Positions 1-8,555 of a stretch of 40,516 nucleotides of DNA are shown here, in pieces (the stretch's first letter is position 1; the number at the start of each line of letters is the position of its first letter). The stretch lies in NCBI GenBank assembly GCA_964384825.1, contig CAYLMM010000023.1, positions 1 through 40,516 of the forward strand. The letters run 5' to 3'. The notes below the pieces were generated by a model. The model saw only the letters and a program-made list of their open reading frames with translations. It had not been told where the DNA came from and made no database searches. The DNA comes from CAYLMM01 sp964384825. Lineage in GTDB: Bacteria; Krumholzibacteriota; Krumholzibacteriia; LZORAL124-64-63. The position numbers were made by a program, and so were the translations under genes.

Positions 1-1
1 C

Positions 2-1978
2 ATGGTCCTGCGCGGCCGGCCGGGGGGGCCGGGCCGGTGGGCCCGGGCGGGCCGTCTGGCGGCCGCGGCCGAATCCCTTCTGGCGCTGCGCGGCGAACCG
101 GTCTCGGTGATTCGCAGGCGCGGCAACGGTCTCGATGCGTCGCTCGGATGGGTGCCCGGCGGCGTCGGCCCCCGGGCGCGGGGCACCGACCTGGCGGCCC
201 TGTCCGAGGGAGAGGTCCGTCGCCGTCCCGGCGGCTCCCTTCGCGGCCTGGTCCTGCTGACCGACGGCAACGAGACGGGCATCGCCGCCGGTCGGGCGTC
301 TCTGGCCGGCGCTTCCGGTGTCGGCGTCGTAATGGTCGGTCTCGGCGAATCGGACGGTTCCCCCGACCGGCGGATCCTCGATCTGGGCTATCCCCAGACG
401 GCCTACCGGGGCGATCCGATCGTGGTCGAGGCCCTGGTCGGATTCCGCGGCGACCGCGATCCGGCGCCTTTCCGGGTGCGGCTGGCCCGGGATGGGCGCG
501 AGGTCTCGGCCGCCGAGGCGCGACCCGGTCCCGGCGATGTCCAGACGCGCGTCGAGCTGACGTTCCGGCCAGGGGACATCGGCCTCGGGGTCTACGAATT
601 GACGGTCGATCCGTTGCCCGGGGAGCGGACGACTGCCGATAATCGCGCCGAGATCGCCGTCGACGTCCGCAAGGCCCGTTCGGAGCTGCTGCTGCTCGCG
701 GGCGCGCCCGGATGGGATCTGCGTTTCCTGTCACAGGTCGCGGCGAGCGAGGACCGGCTCGAGCTGTCGGTGGTGCGGCCCGGACCTTCCGGACCGGTCT
801 ACGCCGGGGACGGAGGCCCCTTCGTTCCGCCCCGGACCGCGGCAGGCTGGAGCGCGTGGGATGGAGTGGTCTGCGTCGGGTGGAGCGGTTTCGACGATGT
901 CGTGGATTGGGCCTCTCTGGCCGGGGCGGTCGCCGAGGGAACCGGTCTGCTCGTTCTGCAGGCCGGCGAGGAAGCGCCGCCGCCCGGTCCGCTGGCAGCG
1001 GCCTTGCCGGTCCGCGTGCTCTCCGGAGCGAGGCCCTGCTCGCCTCCCGGTTCCCCGCGGCGCCTGCTGATCGCGCCCGCAGCCCTGGGTCACCCCCTGC
1101 TGGCCGGAGTGGACCTGCCGGTTGACGCCCCCGGGGAGCCGCGCGGGTGGTTGCCTCCGGTCGCCGCGGCGGCCGCGGTCCGGCCGTCGCCCGGGGCGGA
1201 AACCCTGCTGTCGATCCGTTCCCGCGGCGAAGGGGATCGCGCGCAGCCCGTGCTGGTGGCCGTCGACGGCCCCGGGGGGCGCGTGATCTGGTTCGGCGCC
1301 CATCCCTTCTGGGAACAGGCTTTCTGGCGCCCGCCGAAGCCGCTCGGATCCGACGGATCCCAGCCGGTGCTGCGGCTGGCCCGGAACCTGCTGGTCGGGA
1401 CCGCGACCGGGGATGATCCCGACGGCGTCTCCCTGGCGGGCCATCGCAACGTCTACGCCGAGGGCGAGCGCGTGCGGCTGGAGATGCGGGACGAGGGCGG
1501 GCGGGCGACCGGCGCCCTCCATCTCGAATTGAGCAGGATCGATGGCGCCGACGGTGAAGAACCGCGCCTGTTCAGCCTCTCGCCGATTCCGGGGGCCGCG
1601 GGAAGATCCGAGGTCGTTCTGCCGCCCCTGCCGCCCGGCCGCTACGTGGTCCGTCCGGTCGGCGGAGGCCGGGACGACGATTCCGGCAGCGCGCGTTCCT
1701 TCCTGGTCGCGTCGCGTTCTCTCGAAGAGGTGCAGACGCGCCAGGACCGTCGACGTTTGCGCGAGTTGGCCGCCGAGATGGGGGGCGTCTATGTGGCCGG
1801 AGACAGGCCGGAGGCCGTGCAGAGGCTCTCCGAGGCCCTCGACGGGCTCGATCTGAAGTCCGCCGCGTTCACCCGCGCGGCCCGCAGTCCCCTGTGGGTC
1901 GGGTGGCTGCCGCTGATGGCGGCCGTCCTGCTCCTGGCCGGGGAATGGATCCTGCGGCGCCGGCTAGGCATGCTCTGA
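2..1978 (+). CDS. VWA-like membrane protein, 5' truncated
   Basis: The reading frame is open from the window edge, so the true start is probably upstream. About 658 residues are visible. Near residues 81-92 a hydrophobic strand ends in LLTDGNETG, which looks like the last strand and metal-site loop region of a von Willebrand A fold. Two Ig-like stretches and a region around residues 285-330 resembling a class I amidotransferase-like Rossmann fold follow. A single hydrophobic segment lies at about 632-650, followed by basic residues, so most of the protein should be outside the cytoplasm with a C-terminal anchor. Large VWA/GATase-like proteins of this build often accompany BatA/BatB-type operons; that relation is inference. 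It heads a run of exported proteins. Substrate and function are unknown. Confidence 0.75.
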   Translation: MVLRGRPGGPGRWARAGRLAAAAESLLALRGEPVSVIRRRGNGLDASLGWVPGGVGPRARGTDLAALSEGEVRRRPGGSLRGLVLLTDGNETGIAAGRASLAGASGVGVVMVGLGESDGSPDRRILDLGYPQTAYRGDPIVVEALVGFRGDRDPAPFRVRLARDGREVSAAEARPGPGDVQTRVELTFRPGDIGLGVYELTVDPLPGERTTADNRAEIAVDVRKARSELLLLAGAPGWDLRFLSQVAASEDRLELSVVRPGPSGPVYAGDGGPFVPPRTAAGWSAWDGVVCVGWSGFDDVVDWASLAGAVAEGTGLLVLQAGEEAPPPGPLAAALPVRVLSGARPCSPPGSPRRLLIAPAALGHPLLAGVDLPVDAPGEPRGWLPPVAAAAAVRPSPGAETLLSIRSRGEGDRAQPVLVAVDGPGGRVIWFGAHPFWEQAFWRPPKPLGSDGSQPVLRLARNLLVGTATGDDPDGVSLAGHRNVYAEGERVRLEMRDEGGRATGALHLELSRIDGADGEEPRLFSLSPIPGAAGRSEVVLPPLPPGRYVVRPVGGGRDDDSGSARSFLVASRSLEEVQTRQDRRRLRELAAEMGGVYVAGDRPEAVQRLSEALDGLDLKSAAFTRAARSPLWVGWLPLMAAVLLLAGEWILRRRLGML

Positions 1979-2012
1979 TTCTTCGCGCCCGATCGTTGCT
2001 CCATCTCCTCCC

Positions 2013-2027
2013 GGAACGGCCCGTTCC
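2013..2027. promoter_or_regulatory. Palindrome directly before the lamin-tail gene start
   Basis: GGAACGG-C-CCGTTCC is a perfect 7+1+7 inverted repeat ending one base before the ATG at 2028. It sits where a Shine-Dalgarno sequence would be expected, and no purine-rich SD is visible. It may be an operator or a translational element; this is seen in sequence only. Confidence 0.3.
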
Positions 2028-3770
2028 ATGCCCTCTGCGCTTCGCTCCATCCGCGGAATTCCGCTGCTGATCCTGATCCTGCTTCGCGCCGGCGGCGCCG
2101 GCGGCGGCCTGGTGATCAACGAGGTCCTCTACGATCCGCCGGGCCCCGACTCGGGCGGGGAGTTCGTCGAGCTGTTCAACAGCGGTCCCGGCGCCGTCCG
2201 GCTGCGCGACGTGAAACTGGAATTCGCCAACGGAGCCGACGGCCCGAGCTGGCATACGCGATGGACCTGCGGAACCGACGCGGAGCTGGCTGCTGGCGCG
2301 TTCCTTCTGATCGGGGACCGCGGCTGGGAGGGGCCGCCCGCGGCGGACGCGGTGTGTTCCCTGGGGCTCCAGAACGGGCCCGACGCCCTGCGCCTGGTCC
2401 GCGGGGCCGAAGTCCTGGATCTGCTGGGCTACGGCGGCGAACTCGAGCCTTCGCTGCGGGAGGGGAACGCCCATCCGGGAGCGGAATCGGGATGCTCGCT
2501 CGCCCGGCGTCCCGACGGCGGGGATACCGGAGACAACCTGGCCGACTGGCGGTCCCGGACGCCGACGCCCGGCGCGGCGAACTTCGCGGAGCTCTCGGCC
2601 GCCGTGGCCGCGATGGAATGCGAGCCGCCCTCGCTGCCGTCCGCCGGCGGCCGAACGACGCTGAACATCCGGATCGCAAACGATGGATTGTCGGAGCTGC
2701 CGGCGGGCGTCGTCCGCCTGGTGGAGCGCGGCTGCGGGATCGACCTGGCCGAGGGTTGGCTCGACGCCCTGGCGCCGGAGGCCGCCTGCTGGATCAGGCT
2801 GGAGTGGCGCCCCGCGTCGCCGGGCCGTTTCGCGCTCGGTCTCAGGCTGCCGGCCGACGGGGCGCGGCAACCACCGGTTCTGGATCTGGGATATTACCAG
2901 GTGGGGCCCTCGGCGCTTCACATCAGCGAGGTCATGGCCGCTCCGGTTTCCGGAGCCTGCGAATGGGTGGAATTGGCCAACGCGGGGCCCGGCGGCATCG
3001 ACCTGGGAGAGTGCGCGTTGGAGGAGCAGGACGGCGCCTCGACCGCGTTGCCGGGGTTGAGGCTCGGCGAGGGCGACAGGCTGCTGCTGGTCCAGGACGA
3101 GGATCGCCATCGCCGCTGGCTGCGTGAATTGGAAGACGCAGGGGCTCCGGGGATCGAGCAGCTGCTGGCGGTCGATGCGTTGGAGCCCGACGGGAGCTGG
3201 CCCTCGCTGAACAACGCGCCGCCGCCGTCGCGCGAATTCGCCGATCGGCTCTGCCTGCGGGATTCCGGGGGCGTGGTGATCGACCATCTGACCCTCGGCG
3301 GGTCCGGTTCGCCGGTGCCGGTCGGCCGCAGCCTGGAACGGGAATCCTGGGCCCCGCTCGGGGATCCCGCCGCGAACTGGGGGCCCTGCACCGCGGAGGC
3401 GGGAGGGACGCCCGGCCTGGTCAACAGCCGGACCGCCCTGATCGGCGCGGGCGAGACCCTGGAACTGCGCCCCAATCCTTTCCGGCCGCAGGGGGACGGC
3501 GGCGCCCTGCGCGTCCTGTTCAGGATCGGCGGAGGCGAAAAGGCTTGGGATGTCGCGGTCTACGATCTCTGGGGCCGGCGGGTGCGGGATCTGGGCGGCG
3601 ACGATCTTGGTCCGGGAGCCCGGTCGGTGGCCTGGGACGGCGCCGATGATTCCGGGATCCGCTGCGGAACCGGCGCCTACATCGTCCTGCTGCGCCGCTA
3701 CGATGCGGCGGGACGTCTGACGCAGCGGGAAAAAGCCCTGGCCGTGCTCGGGCCGCCGACCGAACCGTGA
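2028..3770 (+). CDS. Secreted lamin-tail domain protein with FlgD-like C-terminus
   Basis: Predicted secreted protein of 580 residues. The first ~25 residues form a basic start plus a leucine/isoleucine core, a likely signal peptide. A lamin-tail (LTD) domain starts near residue 27 (INEVLYDPP, then GEFVELFNSG). A second LTD-like copy starts near residue 294 (HISEVMAAP, then CEWVELANAG). The C-terminus, about 478-575, carries PNPF, VYDLWGRRVRDL and WDGADDSG, typical of the FlgD Ig-like domain found at the ends of many exported FCB-group proteins and related to sorting domains. Bacterial LTD domains are known on surface proteins and beside nucleases, but no enzyme domain is seen here. No SD is visible before this ATG; it was kept because the signal peptide begins there. 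The following gene overlaps its stop. Confidence 0.85.
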   Translation: MPSALRSIRGIPLLILILLRAGGAGGGLVINEVLYDPPGPDSGGEFVELFNSGPGAVRLRDVKLEFANGADGPSWHTRWTCGTDAELAAGAFLLIGDRGWEGPPAADAVCSLGLQNGPDALRLVRGAEVLDLLGYGGELEPSLREGNAHPGAESGCSLARRPDGGDTGDNLADWRSRTPTPGAANFAELSAAVAAMECEPPSLPSAGGRTTLNIRIANDGLSELPAGVVRLVERGCGIDLAEGWLDALAPEAACWIRLEWRPASPGRFALGLRLPADGARQPPVLDLGYYQVGPSALHISEVMAAPVSGACEWVELANAGPGGIDLGECALEEQDGASTALPGLRLGEGDRLLLVQDEDRHRRWLRELEDAGAPGIEQLLAVDALEPDGSWPSLNNAPPPSREFADRLCLRDSGGVVIDHLTLGGSGSPVPVGRSLERESWAPLGDPAANWGPCTAEAGGTPGLVNSRTALIGAGETLELRPNPFRPQGDGGALRVLFRIGGGEKAWDVAVYDLWGRRVRDLGGDDLGPGARSVAWDGADDSGIRCGTGAYIVLLRRYDAAGRLTQREKALAVLGPPTEP

Positions 3771-4585
3771 TCCGATGGGGATTTCCACCGGTCGCGCGCC
3801 GGATCGCGGTGCTCGTCCTGCTGCTCGCCGCGGGCCGGGGGGACGAGAGCTTCGGCGGGGGCGTCCGGGATCTGGAAGACGGGTGGCTGGCGGATCCCGG
3901 CGCGACCGCCGCCTTCCTGCGGTACGGCGCGGAAGACGGGCGCGGCGCGACGACATGGTTCGCCGCCGGAACCGGCCGCCTCTTCGGGATGACCGAGCTG
4001 CCGGTCAGGGCCGTCGCGGCGGGCGGCGTGCTCGGTGGCGGGATGTGGGAGGCTGCCTGGCAGCAACTGGGCGGGGATCCGTATCGCGAGACGGAGATGC
4101 GGATCGGTTTCAGCCGGCGCTGCGGTCGAGGATTGCGCTTGGGGGCCCGAGCCGGTCGCCTGCAGGCGGCCTTGGCCGGCTGCGACGGCGAAGGCGCGAT
4201 CGACATCGAGGTGATCGGCGACCTGGAACCGCATCCTGGGCTGTGCCTGCAGTTCCGGCTGCCCGCGACCGATCCGCCCCGGTGGTGGGCCGGCCGGGTC
4301 CGCCGGCGCTGGCTGACCGTCCGCGGAGAGAACCGGCTCTGGCGCTGGGCGGCCGCGTTCGACCGGCGTGACCGGGGCGAGGTCCAGGTCCAGGGCGAGT
4401 TGGCCCTGCGCCTCGGCGCCGCGGCTTCGGCGGGAGTGCGCGCCGACCCGGTCACCGGCACCTGCGGTTGGATCTGGGCGGTGCGGCGCGGCCGGTTGCT
4501 TCTGCGGGGATCCCATCTGGTCCATCCGGATCTCGGGGCGACCCATCGTTGGCAATGCTGCCTGCTTGCGGGGGGCGGATCGTGA
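3767..4585 (+). CDS. Putative outer-membrane beta-barrel protein (PorV-like style)
   Basis: A 272-residue protein starting at GTG, whose GTGA overlaps the preceding stop by 4 bases, so the two are probably translationally coupled. A hydrophobic segment at about residues 11-22 looks like a signal peptide. The rest is rich in short alternating strands with many aromatic, Arg and Gly residues. The end (HPDLGATHRW, then a short strand) resembles the final strands of PorV/UPF0164-type barrels. No enzyme motif was found. Both neighbours are exported, so a surface or secretion role is likely. Family assignment is an inference from strand pattern only; it could be another small barrel or a lipoprotein-like accessory. 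Confidence 0.6.
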   Translation: MIRWGFPPVARRIAVLVLLLAAGRGDESFGGGVRDLEDGWLADPGATAAFLRYGAEDGRGATTWFAAGTGRLFGMTELPVRAVAAGGVLGGGMWEAAWQQLGGDPYRETEMRIGFSRRCGRGLRLGARAGRLQAALAGCDGEGAIDIEVIGDLEPHPGLCLQFRLPATDPPRWWAGRVRRRWLTVRGENRLWRWAAAFDRRDRGEVQVQGELALRLGAAASAGVRADPVTGTCGWIWAVRRGRLLLRGSHLVHPDLGATHRWQCCLLAGGGS

Positions 4586-6225
4586 GCGGCCCCGCGCGGC
4601 GCATTTTGGCCTGGATGGCGGCCGCCTGGCTGATTTGCGGCTGCGGCGATGCCGGCGCCGGTCCGGCCGACGACGAAAACCCGGGCGAACAGAACGTCCC
4701 GGAGTCTGCGCCGGACGACGAGACCCTGGCGCTCTTCGCCGAGGATCTCGCCGCCGGCGGCATATCTCCGGAGGATATCGCCGATGCCGACGCCGCCCCC
4801 GCGCCGCCGGATGGGCATTCCGGCGAGGTCTTCGGCACCGAATCGAGGTTCGCAAGCATCGGTGGCGCGACGACGCGGCGCCTGCGCGGGAGCCTCGAGG
4901 CCGGCGGGATCCTCTGCCGTTACCGCGGCGCGTCGTCGGACGATTCCGATCGCGCCGTCCTGGCGCTGGAACGGCGCGGAGGGATGATCGCTCTGGGCGC
5001 CGGAGGGATGGGGATGGAGCACGGCTTCGGGCTGATCGCGGCGGCTCCGGGGCGCTGGCGGTCGCTGGCGGCCGCTTCGGGCCTCGGCGCCGGACGCCAG
5101 GGGTGGACGCCTTACGCCTCGGGGCGCGACCGCCGGGCGCTGGTCGGAGCGGCCGTCGGGCTGAGCGGCCGAGGGTGGGATCTGCAGACGGTCGTCGGGG
5201 AAGGAGACGATCCCGACGGCGATCCCGAGCGCGAGGACGCGCGCCTGGTCCGCTTGTCCCGGCGAGGCCGGATCTCGGTCGCGATGCTGCTGGGATCCAC
5301 CGCTTCGGGCTCGGGAGGCAGCTTCCACGTTGAGGCCCGGAGCGAAGGGATCGACTGCGCCGCCGAATGCGCCCGCTGGCGCCCGCGCGGGGCGGAGACC
5401 GCGGGCGGGGCGTGGGCTGCGCATGCCGGGCGCAGGCGGGGGAGGCTGCTGGTCGAGGCCCTCGCGGCGGCGGCCGATCCGGGCTTCGCTCCGCCGCTGG
5501 GCCGGCGTCCGGCGGTGCTGCTCGACGAGGCGGGGCGGGGCTGGGGCCTGCGGGCCGCGGCCGGTCTGGGGCGCGGCAACAGGATCTCGGCGCTGGCCGC
5601 CGACGCCTGGCTGCGGGAATCGGCGGCCGCCGGTTGCGAGGTGTCCCGGCGGCAGCGTCTGGAGATAGCGGCGGCCGGGGCTCCCGTCGCGGATCTGCGG
5701 TTCAGCGGGCGGTTCCGCTGGGATACCGAACGCACGACCGCCCGATTGCCCGAGGCGCCCTGGCTGCCGCCCGGCATCGTCGTCCTGCGCCGCGAGACAA
5801 GGTTCTCCCTGAAGGCGGAATGGCGGCCCGAAGGGGGCGCGGCGCGGCTGACGGTGTCGTCGCTGGGCCGCCGCGACGAAAGGCGGGAAGGAGACGGCCT
5901 GCCGGCCTTCGGACTGCGGCGGACGATGGCCGCGATCAGGGCCGAATGCGGGCTGGGAGCGGGACTGATCCTGCGCGGCGCGATGGCCTGGGCCTGGGGC
6001 GACGAGGTGGATCTGGTCACCGCGGCCGCGCCCGCCCCGGGGATCCTGCGGCCCCGGCATTGGGGCCGCTGGTCGGCGGAGACCTCCCTGGGTATGGATT
6101 GGCGCCGCGGCGGGCGGAGGCTGAGCGTTGCGTTCTGCCGCCGGCGTCCGACCCGGGCGGCCGGCTCGACAAGCCTTTACGAATTCCATCTGAGGCTGGA
6201 TCTGCGCGGAAAGCTGCCCCTTTGA
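4582..6225 (+). CDS. Putative outer-membrane barrel lipoprotein, relative of HhH-barrel family
   Basis: Start chosen as GTG 4582 because GTGA overlaps the preceding stop exactly as in the gene before; this gives 547 residues. The N-terminus has a hydrophobic core ending in LICGCG, a possible though atypical lipobox. An acidic stretch (DDETLALFAEDL) follows, then a long strand-rich region. The segment near residues 145-200 (GMEHGFGLI, later GWTPYASG then AAVGLSGRGWDL) matches the pattern I associate with FCB outer-membrane proteins carrying a ComEA-like helix-hairpin-helix domain before a barrel. Here no HhH is visible, so it would be a degenerate or reduced relative. Homology is inference; a generic barrel is the alternative. 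Confidence 0.6.
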   Translation: MSGPARRILAWMAAAWLICGCGDAGAGPADDENPGEQNVPESAPDDETLALFAEDLAAGGISPEDIADADAAPAPPDGHSGEVFGTESRFASIGGATTRRLRGSLEAGGILCRYRGASSDDSDRAVLALERRGGMIALGAGGMGMEHGFGLIAAAPGRWRSLAAASGLGAGRQGWTPYASGRDRRALVGAAVGLSGRGWDLQTVVGEGDDPDGDPEREDARLVRLSRRGRISVAMLLGSTASGSGGSFHVEARSEGIDCAAECARWRPRGAETAGGAWAAHAGRRRGRLLVEALAAAADPGFAPPLGRRPAVLLDEAGRGWGLRAAAGLGRGNRISALAADAWLRESAAAGCEVSRRQRLEIAAAGAPVADLRFSGRFRWDTERTTARLPEAPWLPPGIVVLRRETRFSLKAEWRPEGGAARLTVSSLGRRDERREGDGLPAFGLRRTMAAIRAECGLGAGLILRGAMAWAWGDEVDLVTAAAPAPGILRPRHWGRWSAETSLGMDWRRGGRRLSVAFCRRRPTRAAGSTSLYEFHLRLDLRGKLPL

Positions 6226-6250
6226 CGAAAGGCCTCGCATGACCTAGGAT
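6222..6250 (+). promoter_or_regulatory. Sigma-70-like promoter for the aminotransferase
   Basis: TTGACG (6222-6227), a 17-base spacer and TAGGAT (6245-6250). The -35 box overlaps the stop codon of the upstream gene. Predicted transcription start is near 6257. Confidence 0.6.
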
Positions 6251-6260
6251 TAGCCTTTCC

Positions 6261-6280
6261 GCCGGGGCTCCCGCCCCGGC
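6261..6280 (+). promoter_or_regulatory. 5' leader hairpin
   Basis: GCCGGGGC-TCCC-GCCCCGGC is a perfect 8-bp stem with a 4-base loop. It lies only a few bases after the predicted transcription start and ~37 bases before the ATG at 6317. No T-run follows, so a 5'-end stabiliser or regulatory hairpin is more likely than a terminator for the genes upstream, though the latter is possible. Confidence 0.45.
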
Positions 6281-6316
6281 ACGTGGGCGATTGTCTTGTC
6301 CTCGAGGGGGCGGATC

Positions 6317-7480
6317 ATGCTGGCCAAACGGATGCAGAGACTGGGGACCGAGACGGCTTTCGTCGTACTGGCTCGAGCCAAGCAGTTGGAGGCCGACGGC
6401 CGGAACATCGTCCACCTCGAGATCGGCGAACCCGATTTCGACACGCCGCCGAACATCGTCGGCAGCGCCGTGCGCGCGCTGGAGACCGGCTTCACGCATT
6501 ACGGCCCCGCCGCCGGACTGCCCGACGTCCGCCGCACCATCGCCGACCACATCGCCGCCGACCGGGGGCTCGACGTCTCGCCCGCGAACGTCGTGGTCAC
6601 GCCGGGCGGCAAGCCGATCATGTACTACGTCATGACAGCCCTGGTGGACGAGGGCGACCAGGTGATCTATCCGAATCCCGGGTTCCCGATCTACGAATCG
6701 GTGATCAACTTCCTCGGGGCCGACGCCGTGCCGCTGAAGCTCGCCGAGGAGAGGGACTTCAATTTCCGCGTCGAGGACCTGGCCGATCTGGTGACCGACC
6801 GCACCAAGCTGGTGATCATCAACTCCCCGCAGAATCCCACCGGCGGCGTGCTGACCGCCGCCGACCTCGACGCCCTGGCCGAGCTGGCGGTCGAGCGGGA
6901 TTTCTACGTGCTGAGCGACGAGATCTACTCGAAGATCATCTACGAGGGGACCCACGAATCGATCGCGACGCGGCCCGGCATGGCCGAACGGACGATCATC
7001 CTCGACGGGCATTCCAAGACCTACGCCATGACCGGCTGGCGGCTGGGATACGGCGTGATGCCCGAGCCGATCGCCGAGGCCGTCTCCAGGCTGCAGACCA
7101 ACTGCACCAGCTGCACCGCGACCTTCACCCAGATGGCCGGCGCCGAAGCCCTCACCGGTCCCCAGGACGAGGTGGAGCGGATGGTCGAGAAGTTCCGCGA
7201 CCGGCGCGATCTGCTGGTCGACGGTCTCGATTCCCTCGACGGCGTCAGCTGCCTGCGTCCGCGCGGCGCGTTCTACGTCTTCCCCAACATCACCGGGCTG
7301 GGCCGTCCCAGCGCCGAGATCGAGACCCTGTTGCTCGAGAAGTACGGCGTCGCCGCGCTCAGCGGCACCGCCTTCGGCAAGTTCGGGGAAGGCTATCTGC
7401 GATTCAGCTACGCGAACAACACGAATGAAATCGAGAAGGCGCTCGAACGCGTCAAGAGGATGGTCGGAGACATCCTCTGA
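6317..7480 (+). CDS. PLP-dependent class I/II aminotransferase
   Basis: Fold-type I aminotransferase of the aspartate aminotransferase family, 387 residues, which is the usual length. Visible marks are the N-terminal EIGEPDFDTP, the NSPQNPTGG loop that contacts PLP and substrate, the Schiff-base lysine K234 in HSKTYAMTGWRLGY, and a C-terminal LRFSYANN containing the carboxylate-binding Arg. Start ATG 6317 was chosen over an upstream TTG at 6296 because GAGGGGG (6304-6310) gives correct spacing and the family begins here. Substrate (aspartate, alanine or another amino acid) cannot be fixed from sequence. It has its own promoter at 6222-6250, so it need not be co-transcribed with the exported genes upstream. 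Confidence 0.92.
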   Translation: MLAKRMQRLGTETAFVVLARAKQLEADGRNIVHLEIGEPDFDTPPNIVGSAVRALETGFTHYGPAAGLPDVRRTIADHIAADRGLDVSPANVVVTPGGKPIMYYVMTALVDEGDQVIYPNPGFPIYESVINFLGADAVPLKLAEERDFNFRVEDLADLVTDRTKLVIINSPQNPTGGVLTAADLDALAELAVERDFYVLSDEIYSKIIYEGTHESIATRPGMAERTIILDGHSKTYAMTGWRLGYGVMPEPIAEAVSRLQTNCTSCTATFTQMAGAEALTGPQDEVERMVEKFRDRRDLLVDGLDSLDGVSCLRPRGAFYVFPNITGLGRPSAEIETLLLEKYGVAALSGTAFGKFGEGYLRFSYANNTNEIEKALERVKRMVGDIL

Positions 7481-7507
7481 GATTCCTTCGGACGCCCGGA
7501 CCCGGCA

Positions 7508-7525
7508 CCGCGTCGGTCGACGCGG
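7508..7525 (+). terminator. Hairpin between aminotransferase and carbamate kinase
   Basis: CCGCGTC-GGTC-GACGCGG is a perfect 7-bp stem with a 4-base loop. It is followed by AGCCGCTTATTCG, not a clear T-run. It could be a weak terminator or an mRNA processing/stability element. Confidence 0.35.
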
Positions 7526-7570
7526 AGCCGCTTATTCGATAGGCGATGAACATCAGGGAGAGCCACTAAG

Positions 7571-8518
7571 ATGACCCGTAGATTCGTTATCGCGCTCGGC
7601 GGGAACGCCATCATTCCGGTGGGCCGCAAGGGGACGTATCTGGAGCAGTATCACGTGACGAAGGCGACGATGGACCAGGTCGCCGAACTCTGCGGGGAGG
7701 GCCACGCCGTCGTGGTCACCCACGGCAACGGCCCGGTGGTGGGCAACATCTTCCTGCGCAACGACGCGGGGTACCGGACCTACGGCATCCAGCCGATGCC
7801 CCTGTTCGTCTGCGGCGCCGATTCCCAGGGCGGTCTGGGCTACATGATCCAGCAGAACCTCCAGAACGCCCTTTTCCTGAAGGGCCTGGACAATCCCGTG
7901 GCGACGGTCGTGACCCAGGTGCTCGTCGATCGCGACGATCCGGCCTTCGCGAATCCCACCAAGCCGATCGGGCCGTTCTACAACGAGGAACAGGCGCGCG
8001 AGGTGGAGCGCGACTTCGGCTGGACGGTGCGCGAGGACGCCAACCGCGGCTGGCGGCGGGTCGTGCCCAGCCCCATGCCGCAGAAGGTCGTCGAGTACGA
8101 GGCCATCCGGACGCTGCTCGACGCCGGGGTGCTGGTCGTCGCCGGCGGCGGGGGCGGCGTGCCGGTCGTGAAGTGCGAGCAGGAACGGATCGAGGGCATC
8201 GACGCGGTGATCGACAAGGACCGGGCCTCCGAGCTCCTGGCCGAGCTGATCGAGGCCGACACGCTGGTGATCATCACCCAGGTCGAGAAGGTCAGCAGCG
8301 GTTTCGGCACGCCCGGACAGAAGGATCTCGACTCTCTGACCGCGGCCGAGGCGCGGACCCTGCTGGAGGCCGGGGAGTTCCCCGCCGGCAGCATGGGCCC
8401 GAAGATCGAATCCGCCCTGAAGTTCCTCGAAGCCGGCGGCCGCGAGGTGCTGATCACCGATCCCGAACATCTGCTGGCCGCGGTGCGCGGCGAGGCCGGC
8501 ACGCGGATCATCCCCTGA
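7571..8518 (+). CDS. arcC: Carbamate kinase
   Basis: Cytoplasmic enzyme interconverting carbamoyl phosphate plus ADP with carbamate plus ATP. At 315 residues it has the normal family length. Motifs of the amino-acid kinase fold are clear: ALGGNAI at the N-terminus, VTHGNGPVVGN for substrate binding, and AGGGGGVPVV in the ATP-binding half. AGGGAG at 7555-7560 serves as the ribosome binding site. In arginine-fermenting bacteria this gene sits with arcA and arcB, but neither is in the window; purD follows instead. It may therefore supply ATP from another carbamoyl-phosphate source (for example purine or ureide breakdown), or make carbamoyl phosphate. That is inference. Confidence 0.95.
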   Translation: MTRRFVIALGGNAIIPVGRKGTYLEQYHVTKATMDQVAELCGEGHAVVVTHGNGPVVGNIFLRNDAGYRTYGIQPMPLFVCGADSQGGLGYMIQQNLQNALFLKGLDNPVATVVTQVLVDRDDPAFANPTKPIGPFYNEEQAREVERDFGWTVREDANRGWRRVVPSPMPQKVVEYEAIRTLLDAGVLVVAGGGGGVPVVKCEQERIEGIDAVIDKDRASELLAELIEADTLVIITQVEKVSSGFGTPGQKDLDSLTAAEARTLLEAGEFPAGSMGPKIESALKFLEAGGREVLITDPEHLLAAVRGEAGTRIIP

Positions 8519-8555
8519 TGCGCGCGGCCGTGGCGGCCGATGCGGAGGTTGGAAC

